A stretch of DNA of 38,133 nucleotides, from contig CAJMSQ010000022.1 of assembly GCA_905216095.1 (NCBI GenBank), positions 1 to 38,133 on the forward strand, given 5' to 3'. Below, one piece after another: positions 32,062-38,133 of this stretch. This stretch comes from an uncultured bacterium (GTDB taxonomy: Bacteria > Bacteroidota > Bacteroidia > Bacteroidales > Bacteroidaceae). Made by a program: the position numbers and the translations under genes. The first letter of the stretch is position 1. Each line of letters begins with the position of its first letter. The notes beneath the pieces were generated by a model. The model was not told where the DNA came from, searched no databases, and saw only the letters and a list, made by a program, of their open reading frames with translations.

Positions 32062-33879
32062 ATGGAAATGGGAAAGGACATCATCAGAAAACGGTTAAGA
32101 AGTCTGCGCCGCTGGATGGCGGAAGAGGGGTTTGACGCATTTGTCATACCGACTGCGGACCCGCATGACAGTGAATACATACCCGATTATTGGAAAGCGC
32201 GTGAGTGGCTGACGGGGTTCGACGGCTCGGCGGGCACGGCGGTGGTTACATCATCGGCGGCCGCGTTGTGGACCGATTCCCGCTATTTCCTGCAAGCCGC
32301 CGGGCAGCTCGAGGATACGACCTTCGAACTGATGCGCGACGGGCTGGCCGATACGCCCACGCCTGCCGAATGGCTGGCCAAGCACTCGGGACGTCATGCC
32401 CGCATAGGTTTTTACGGCGCGATGATGACGCAGCAGTTCTTTGAAGACTTGTTCGCCGGCCTGCCCGAGACCTGCGAGCCCGTATGCAGCGAGATAGACC
32501 CGTTTTATAACCTGTGGATTGACCGGCCGGAGATGCCTGCGACAGACATTGTGATACATCCGGAATCCGTGGCGGGCATGTCGGCGGCCGAAAAACTGCA
32601 GAAATTCCGGCAACTGACCGTAAACAAAAGCGGAACCCGCGCAGTCGTCCTGCTGAACGACTTATCCGAAATCGCATGGCTGCTCAACTTGCGCGCTTCC
32701 GACATCGAGTACAATCCGCTCTTCGTTTCCTATCTCATTGTCGGCGAGAAACGCGCCATTCTCCTTACGGACGAGAACCGCGTGACGCCCGAAGTGAAAG
32801 AGTACCTCACGAGACTGGGCGTCGGGACGGCGCGTTACAAGAACTGGCGGCACGAACTGGAAGACATTCTGCCCTCCGAGACCGTCTTGCTCCCGCGCAG
32901 CATGAACGTACGCGTCACCGACTACTGCCGGAGCCTGGGCTTGCGCACCGCGTTTATCGACTCACCCGTTCCCACCATGCGGGCCGTCAAGACTGAGGCC
33001 GAGCAGGCAGGATTTGCCCGTGCCATGGAGCGCGACGGTGTGGCCATGGTGAAATTCCTGCGCTGGTTGCAGGAGGCCGTATCCCGCGGCAACGAGACGG
33101 AACTGAGCATCGACCGGCAACTGACCGCCTTCCGCGCGGAACAATCCGGCTTCTGCGGGCTGAGTTTCGCCACCATAGCCGGTTACGGGCCGCACGGAGC
33201 CATCGTCCACTACGAGGCCGACGAGACATCGGTTGCACGCCTCGAACCGCACGGCCTGCTGCTGCTCGACTCGGGCGCGCACTATGTGGACGGTACGACC
33301 GACCTGACGCGCACCATTGCGCTGGGACCCGTCACCGAAGAGGAACGGCGTGTCTACACCCTCGTACTCAAGGGACACATCGCCCTGTCGCGCTGCCGCT
33401 TCCCCGAGGGTACGACGGGCATACAGCTCGACTTGGCCGCACGCTATGCCATGTGGCGCGAAGGTTATGACTTCGGCCACGGCACGGGCCACGGCGTAGG
33501 TTCGCGGCTCTGCGTGCACGAAGGTCCGCACCAGATACGCAAGAACCTGCGCGCCTGCACCACCGTGCCCCTGTGTGCCGGCATGACCGTCACCGACGAG
33601 CCGGGCGTGTACGTCACCGGCCGTTTCGGCGTGCGTATCGAGAACGTGCTCCTGGTCCGCCCCGCGACCGAAACCGATTTCGGGCGTTTCCTCGAATTCG
33701 AGCCGCTCACGCTCTGTCCCATCGACCTTTCGCCTGTCGATTTCTCCTTGCTCACGGCCGACGAACACCGTTGGCTCGACGACTACCACCGCGAGGTGCG
33801 CCGTCGCCTGCTGCCCCGTCTCGACGACCCTGCCGACCGCGAATGGCTCATGCAGGCCACGCGCGAGGTTTCCGAGTGA
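32062..33879 (+). CDS. Xaa-Pro aminopeptidase (aminopeptidase P, M24B)
   Basis: 605 residues from ATG 32062; the frame is open upstream but those codons cover the promoter. No signal peptide, so cytoplasmic. It has the three-domain long form: two creatinase-like N-terminal domains (GFDGSAGTAVVTSSAAALWTDSRYFLQ at about 52-78) and the pita-bread M24 catalytic domain. Metal ligands are visible in LLLDSGAHY, GTTDLTRT, GHGTGHGVG, TDEPGVY and RIENVLLV. A C-terminal extension (ADEHRWLDDYHREVRRRLLPRL) is typical of the roughly 600-aa type. It removes N-terminal residues preceding proline, releasing amino acids from peptides. Stands alone with its own promoter and terminator. Confidence 0.93.
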   Translation: MEMGKDIIRKRLRSLRRWMAEEGFDAFVIPTADPHDSEYIPDYWKAREWLTGFDGSAGTAVVTSSAAALWTDSRYFLQAAGQLEDTTFELMRDGLADTPTPAEWLAKHSGRHARIGFYGAMMTQQFFEDLFAGLPETCEPVCSEIDPFYNLWIDRPEMPATDIVIHPESVAGMSAAEKLQKFRQLTVNKSGTRAVVLLNDLSEIAWLLNLRASDIEYNPLFVSYLIVGEKRAILLTDENRVTPEVKEYLTRLGVGTARYKNWRHELEDILPSETVLLPRSMNVRVTDYCRSLGLRTAFIDSPVPTMRAVKTEAEQAGFARAMERDGVAMVKFLRWLQEAVSRGNETELSIDRQLTAFRAEQSGFCGLSFATIAGYGPHGAIVHYEADETSVARLEPHGLLLLDSGAHYVDGTTDLTRTIALGPVTEEERRVYTLVLKGHIALSRCRFPEGTTGIQLDLAARYAMWREGYDFGHGTGHGVGSRLCVHEGPHQIRKNLRACTTVPLCAGMTVTDEPGVYVTGRFGVRIENVLLVRPATETDFGRFLEFEPLTLCPIDLSPVDFSLLTADEHRWLDDYHREVRRRLLPRLDDPADREWLMQATREVSE

Positions 33880-33910
33880 AAAGCCGCCGTGACAGGCATT
33901 CTGTGATGAT

Positions 33911-33953
33911 AATAAAGGAGATTGTGTCATTCTTTTGCACAACCTCCTTTATT
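33911..33953. terminator. Bidirectional terminator after aminopeptidase P
   Basis: AATAAAGGAG and CTCCTTTATT pair, and beyond one mismatch TTGTG/CACAA extends the stem. The plus-strand side continues TTTATATATG. The minus operon from 36097 converges on it. Confidence 0.75.
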
Positions 33954-34089
33954 TATATATGTACTTTACAGAGTCGAAAAGGGAGAAAGGGGCATCCGGT
34001 TGAAATTACCCGAACAACTGTCATGCGGCCTTCCTCCACAAAAATAGTATGATTCCCGCTTTACGGGCGGCCGGGACCGCCTGCGGAGC

Positions 34090-34272
34090 TTATTCTGCCG
34101 TTTCGTTGTCCGACCAGAAACCGCCGTCCTTCTTCTGCGTCCACTGCGAATAGCCGCTGTCGGCCGTTTCGTCGTTGATGGTCATCGTTTGGCCGGTGTT
34201 ACTGCCTGACAGCAGTCTTTCCGTCAGTAGTTCGACTGCGTGCGCTGCCGGTACGATATATGTCTTTTTCAT
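34090..34272 (-). CDS. Small Trp/Gly-rich peptide downstream of a secreted protein
   Basis: 60 residues beginning MKKTYIVPAAHAVELLTERL and ending TQKKDGGFWSDNETAE. It starts 55 bp past the stop of the secreted protein at 34328-36097, same strand. It shares the MK-x-Y-x-x-P opening with 18386-18568 and the basic-Gly-Trp-acidic tail with that gene and 3-77. No Cys, membrane segment or signal peptide is seen. Such short proteins are common next to secreted-protein genes in Bacteroidales, in my recollection, but have no assigned function. Confidence 0.65.
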   Translation of the reverse strand: MKKTYIVPAAHAVELLTERLLSGSNTGQTMTINDETADSGYSQWTQKKDGGFWSDNETAE

Positions 34273-34327
34273 GTTGTGTGTCTTGTTTTGTTTAAGATGA
34301 ATGATTGTTTTTCGCAGGTCGCCGCCA

Positions 34328-36097
34328 TCAGCGCACCATCACCTTCTGACCGTTCTTTACGTAGATGCCGCGGGCGGGATTCGTCACGCGGCGGCCGCTC
34401 AGGTCGTAGCAGACGTTGCTTTCAGCCTTTCCGGTGTTTACGTTCTCTATGCCGGTCGCCTCGTTTCCGAAGGCAAAGTGCAACGCGCTGACGTTGGTGC
34501 CGGTGCCGGCATTGAGGTAGGCCTTGTTACCCAGCAGTGTGGTGGTGTTGGGGTGGTAGAAACCTACGCCTTGCGCACCGTTCGACAGCACGTAGTAGTC
34601 GTTTGCGTTGTCGATGGTCTTGTCCTGCAAAGTTCCGCCCAGTTCGCTCGTGGCCGCTTCGGTAGCGTCGTAAGCCACAGTCAGCGTCACCGTTTCGCCG
34701 GTGCCTTTGATGATGAAACCCTGCTCGGCAGCTACGCCGTTGGCGGCTTCGGTCAGCCTCAGCACGGAAGTGTCATGGGCATCGCGTGTGGCGGTGTAGA
34801 GCGTGGCATCCCCGGTTTCGGCTTTCACGGCAAAGGGCAGGTAACCCGTAGCCCAGTAGTCCGTGCCGTCGGAGTTTGCGGTAAGTTCAACGTTTTCTAC
34901 ACGATATAGCCTCCAGGCCGAGGGAGAGTTTCTGCCACCGTCCCATCCGGAGAGTTTGTATCCCTCGCTGATACTGTTTTCGCAGTACAGGCTCTGATTG
35001 GCATCGGAACTGCCATGCCTGTGTATCTTGTACTGTCCGTTGCCATAGTGGATAAGTTCAACGATACCGCTGCCCGATTCATCTGTAAAGGCTGCCCGGT
35101 AGTTTCCCCAGGTGAGAGGATCGATGAACTTGCCGGTATTGATGTTTTTGAGGCGGTAGGCGTTGTCGTCGCCCGTAGGAACGAACTGCCACATCTGGTT
35201 CACGTCGTTTACATCCATTACATCTGTAACCGGAGTGTCCTGTTCCGAAACAATGCCATGGCTCAAGGCGTTATGGCTCTGGTCTCCGGCCGAATTGGTC
35301 TTGGGGACCGTGCAGACGATGCGGTAGAAATTGTTGGCGTCAAAGGTGGTAACCCCTTCCGCGTAGCACTTGATAAGATTGTCCAGCGTTTTGTCAGCCT
35401 TGAAAGCCTCGATGTTTTCCTTGGTAGGGCCGCCCACGTATTCGTAATAGGGCTCTGCTTTTTTCGCAAACTCGTTCAGGACGGTCGTCAGCTGGTCTTC
35501 GGGGAGCGAATAGAAGATGAAGCGGGCGCAGGTGAGGCTGGTGGTGGCGTTTTCATCCCAATAGGAGTAGTTCGGGTCAATGCTTGTGTCCCAGTTGGTA
35601 TGTGCATAATTGTGCTCACCGCGGTTTCCGGTAGCCGGATAGTTGGTTTGGTACAGGTACCAGTCGCCATCCACTTCAGTATTGTCTTTTAGCGGACCCG
35701 TGACGGCTTCAAGGTTGAGGGTGGCCGTTTCTTTACCGTTCCAGTTCTGATTGACCTGTTGGCCGGCCGGTATATAGCGGAGCGAAGACAGGTTCCGCAG
35801 GGTGAAAGCATCTTTGCCTTCGTCCCATATCAATAGGTAGCAATACTTCAGGTCGTCGGCTGTTACACCGTTTGTGACGAAATCCTTCGTCCGGTCTACA
35901 CGGAAAGGCCGGCTTTCGAAGTGGGCCTCGTTGTACATGTAGCCTTGTACGTATGTGCCATTGGCCATAGAGGAGGAATAGAGTAGGTAGATGCCGTTTT
36001 CCGGCAGGGTTGTTACGCGGGTCAGTCCGTCGGCCACGGCATTCGTAGCCCCGACAAACGCGAGCATTAATGACAAGAAAAGTGTAATTTTCTTCAT
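34328..36097 (-). CDS. Secreted protein with ricin-like region and C-terminal sorting-like tail
   Basis: 589 residues with signal peptide (MKKITLFLSLMLAFVGATNAVA). Residues about 260-400 contain beta-trefoil/ricin-like elements (VNQMWQFVPTGDDNAYRLKNINTGKFID and a later YKIHRHGSSDANQSLYCENS), suggesting carbohydrate or ligand binding; a similar weaker unit lies near 95-150. A beta-sandwich region follows. The end, CYDLSGRRVTNPARGIYVKNGQKVMVR, resembles the type IX secretion C-terminal signals of Prevotella-like bacteria and the tail of the C10 peptidase here. No catalytic motif is recognised. The small peptide gene lies downstream. Confidence 0.65.
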   Translation of the reverse strand: MKKITLFLSLMLAFVGATNAVADGLTRVTTLPENGIYLLYSSSMANGTYVQGYMYNEAHFESRPFRVDRTKDFVTNGVTADDLKYCYLLIWDEGKDAFTLRNLSSLRYIPAGQQVNQNWNGKETATLNLEAVTGPLKDNTEVDGDWYLYQTNYPATGNRGEHNYAHTNWDTSIDPNYSYWDENATTSLTCARFIFYSLPEDQLTTVLNEFAKKAEPYYEYVGGPTKENIEAFKADKTLDNLIKCYAEGVTTFDANNFYRIVCTVPKTNSAGDQSHNALSHGIVSEQDTPVTDVMDVNDVNQMWQFVPTGDDNAYRLKNINTGKFIDPLTWGNYRAAFTDESGSGIVELIHYGNGQYKIHRHGSSDANQSLYCENSISEGYKLSGWDGGRNSPSAWRLYRVENVELTANSDGTDYWATGYLPFAVKAETGDATLYTATRDAHDTSVLRLTEAANGVAAEQGFIIKGTGETVTLTVAYDATEAATSELGGTLQDKTIDNANDYYVLSNGAQGVGFYHPNTTTLLGNKAYLNAGTGTNVSALHFAFGNEATGIENVNTGKAESNVCYDLSGRRVTNPARGIYVKNGQKVMVR

Positions 36098-36185
36098 GTT
36101 GGTTGTAATTTTATAAAGTTTTGGGTTTCTTTTCGTCCGTGACAGGTTCTTTTATCTGCGGTTTCCGTTGTCGCAGGGTAGCGGA

Positions 36186-36193
36186 CAAAAATA
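36186..36193 (-). promoter_or_regulatory. Possible -7 box of the secreted-protein/peptide operon
   Basis: On the minus strand TATTTTTG fits TAnnTTTG, about 90 bp before the ATG at 36097, in an AT-rich stretch. No -33 element. Apart from this and the gdhA terminator, 36098-36420 shows nothing. Confidence 0.4.
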
Positions 36194-36312
36194 CTTTATT
36201 CACATTTAATAACGAAATCGGGGGGTAAAAAATGTTAAATCCGTATTTTTGAGATAAAAAAGGATACAAAAACGGCTTTTTCGGGTATCCGGCGGGGTGT
36301 TATTGCACATAA

Positions 36313-36353
36313 AACGCATACCGGAGAGCCTTTTCGACTCTCCGGTATGCGTT
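36313..36353 (-). terminator. Terminator of gdhA
   Basis: AACGCATACCGGAGAG (36313-36328) pairs perfectly with CTCTCCGGTATGCGTT (36338-36353) over 16 bp with a 9-nt loop. On the minus strand the stem runs into TTTTATG. It lies 68 bp past the gdhA stop. Confidence 0.85.
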
Positions 36354-36420
36354 ATGGATTTCGTGCGGCGGCGGTTTCCGGCCGTTTCCCGGCTTGTGTT
36401 TCCGCGGCCGCGGGAGGGGG

Positions 36421-37758
36421 TCAGACGATGCCCTGTGCCATCATGGCGCGGGCCACTTTCATGAAGCCGGCCACGTTGGCTCCGCGCACGTAGTTCACCG
36501 TGCCGTCGGGGCGTTTGCCGTACTTGACGCACTGAGCGTGTATGTCCTCCATGATGAGATGCAGGCGGTTGTCCACTTCTTCGGCGGTCCACGACAGGTG
36601 CTGCGCGTTCTGCGTCATTTCGAGGCCCGAAACCGACACGCCTCCGGCGTTGGCCGCCTTGCCCGGCGCGTAAAGGATGCCGGCCTCGAGGAACGCATCG
36701 ACGGCCTCGGGGGTGGAGGGCATGTTCGCGCCTTCCGACACGGCCAGTACGCCGTTGGCGAGCAACTTGCGCGCGTCGTCGCCGTTGATTTCGTTCTGGG
36801 TGGCCGAAGGCATGGCTATGTCGCACTTCTCGCCCCAAGGTCTTTCGCCGGCCACGTACTTCACGCCCGGATATTGTTCGGCATATTCCTTGATGCGTCC
36901 GCGGTACAGGTTCTTCAGCTCCATGATGTAGTCGAGCTTCTCGCGGTCGATGCCGTCGGGGTCGTAGATGTAGCCGTCGGAGTCGGACATCGTGACGGGC
37001 ACTGCGCCCAGTTCGATGAGTTTTTCGGCCGTATATTGCGCCACGTTACCCGAGCCGGAGATGCACACACGCTTGCCGCGGATGTCGATGCCGCGTGTCT
37101 TGAGCATTTCGAGCAGGAAATAGACGTTGCCGTATCCGGTTGCCTCGGGGCGGACGAGCGAACCGCCGAAGGCGAGTCCCTTGCCCGTGAGCGTACCCGT
37201 GTGTTCGCGCGCCAGTTTCTTGTACATGCCGAACATGTAGCCCACTTCGCGGCCGCCCACGCCGATGTCGCCGGCCGGAACGTCCGTGTCGGGGCCGATG
37301 TTGCGCCACAATTCGGTCATGAAGGCCTGGCAGAAGCGCATCACCTCGGCGTTCGACTTGCCGCGTGGCGAGAAGTCCGAACCACCCTTGGCGCCGCCCA
37401 TCGGCAGTGTGGTGAGCGAGTTCTTGAAAGTCTGCTCGAAGGCCAGGAACTTGAGGATGCCCAGGTTTACGGAGCTGTGGAAACGGATGCCGCCCTTGTA
37501 CGGACCGATGGCGTTGGAGTGTTGCACGCGGTAACCCATGTTGGTGCGCACGCGCCCCTTGTCGTCCACCCACGTCACGCGGAAGGAGAGGATACGCTCG
37601 GGGATGCACAGGCGTTCAATCAGGTTGGACGCCTCGAATTCGGGGTGTTGGTTGTACTCTTCCTCGATGGTCTCGAGCACTTCGCTGACGGCCTGGATGT
37701 ATTCCGGCTCGCCGGGGAAGCGTTGCTTCAGGGTCTCGATGATTTCTTTGGCTTTCAT
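36421..37758 (-). CDS. gdhA: NADP-type glutamate dehydrogenase
   Basis: 445 residues from ATG 37758 (an earlier in-frame ATG at 37848 lies upstream of the promoter and is rejected). The hexameric small-subunit type is shown by length and by YRVQHSNAIGPYKGGIRFH (76-94), PMGGAKGGSDF with catalytic Lys124, the DVPAGDIGVGGREVGYM block and the nucleotide-binding GSGNVAQYTAEKL loop. It makes glutamate from 2-oxoglutarate and ammonium, the main ammonium-assimilation step in Bacteroidales. Single gene with its own promoter and a strong terminator. Confidence 0.94.
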   Translation of the reverse strand: MKAKEIIETLKQRFPGEPEYIQAVSEVLETIEEEYNQHPEFEASNLIERLCIPERILSFRVTWVDDKGRVRTNMGYRVQHSNAIGPYKGGIRFHSSVNLGILKFLAFEQTFKNSLTTLPMGGAKGGSDFSPRGKSNAEVMRFCQAFMTELWRNIGPDTDVPAGDIGVGGREVGYMFGMYKKLAREHTGTLTGKGLAFGGSLVRPEATGYGNVYFLLEMLKTRGIDIRGKRVCISGSGNVAQYTAEKLIELGAVPVTMSDSDGYIYDPDGIDREKLDYIMELKNLYRGRIKEYAEQYPGVKYVAGERPWGEKCDIAMPSATQNEINGDDARKLLANGVLAVSEGANMPSTPEAVDAFLEAGILYAPGKAANAGGVSVSGLEMTQNAQHLSWTAEEVDNRLHLIMEDIHAQCVKYGKRPDGTVNYVRGANVAGFMKVARAMMAQGIV

Positions 37759-37814
37759 ATTGTGGTTGTTTAAGTTGTTCTTCTCGTCCGCCTTCCGGCG
37801 TTTCGTTTTGCGTG

Positions 37815-37822
37815 CAAAGATA
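37815..37822 (-). promoter_or_regulatory. -7 box of gdhA
   Basis: On the minus strand TATCTTTG, a perfect match, 57 bp before the ATG, preceded by an AT-rich tract. No exact -33 TTTG is present. Beyond it, 37823-38133 contains no gene or hairpin that I can support. Confidence 0.6.
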
Positions 37823-38133
37823 GAATAAAAATTATAAATTGAAAACATTTTGATAGAAAAATATTGTTTTATGTATTAAAAAGTAATATTTTGAGCGGTT
37901 TATATTCCTTTTTCCTATTGTCTGATGCAAAGTTTCCCCGTTCTGTTCGCGGTTTCCGGGCGGGGACGGGCCGGCGGCCGCCGTGGATTTTAACCCAAAA
38001 CGGCCATTAGACTTTTGTCCGTATTGTTCCTTTTTCCCAACCATATTTTTTCACGTACGGGCGCAGGCATAGCGGGCTATGTCAAGCACGGACGGGGAAA
38101 AAGATGACGGGAAAAAGGAGCAAGACGGCAAAA

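Noticed and set aside
37832..38044. 70-aa minus-strand frame in the right-hand intergenic region
   Set aside because: It overlaps the region upstream of gdhA, has AT-rich low-complexity sequence at its end, and resembles no protein.

Overview
The window is chromosomal DNA of a high-GC member of the Bacteroidales (Bacteroidota). Evidence: many -7 boxes of the Bacteroidota form TAnnTTTG, lipoprotein-rich outer-membrane loci, OmpA-type porins, DUF4294, DUF4491 and DUF5689 proteins, a C10 (streptopain-like) peptidase, and C-terminal sorting-like tails. The family cannot be fixed from this sequence; a Prevotella- or Muribaculaceae-like organism would fit. No rRNA, tRNA, CRISPR array, transposase or phage gene was seen.

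Layout. 1-77: tail of a small Trp/Gly-rich peptide gene, then a terminator. 225-1504: low-GC island with an Abi_2/HEPN abortive-infection gene split by an in-frame amber codon and bracketed by short direct repeats. 1904-8247: four-gene outer-membrane operon (TonB-dependent receptor, DUF5689 lipoprotein, choice-of-anchor-J lipoprotein, DNA/RNA non-specific endonuclease), probably for extracellular nucleic-acid scavenging. 8248-8871: promoter-plus-terminator small RNA candidate and a repeat array. 8872-10042: low-GC toxin, antitoxin and SecB-like chaperone operon with the gene order of CmdTAC. 10334-18136: housekeeping genes (RNase R, DUF4294, Lrp/AsnC regulator, DUF4491, a PuuD-like/M19 dipeptidase fusion, glutaminyl cyclase, SufE). 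18386-23416: small peptide, secreted C10 peptidase, malate dehydrogenase. 23621-31698: five minus-strand genes for envelope proteins (TPR-CHAT protease-like protein, FecR-like protein, CHASE2 membrane protein, two OmpA paralogues). 32062-33879: M24 aminopeptidase P. 34090-36097: small peptide and a secreted protein with a sorting-like tail. 36421-37758: glutamate dehydrogenase.

Most noteworthy: (1) a repeat family not explained by any gene, made of near-palindromic 14-bp cores with 7-bp spacers (exact 21-bp period), four units long at four loci and two units long at a fifth, all between transcription units; (2) the CmdTAC-like operon, lying between two of these arrays; (3) the envelope CHAT/FecR-like/CHASE2/OmpA gene set, with a caspase-like domain outside the cytoplasm; (4) three related micro-proteins, two of them directly downstream of genes for secreted proteins; (5) the amber-split Abi gene.

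The genes also fit together physiologically. Six exported proteins are predicted to carry Gln at position +1 after signal peptidase I cleavage, and the window also encodes a glutaminyl cyclase that could convert such ends to pyroglutamate.
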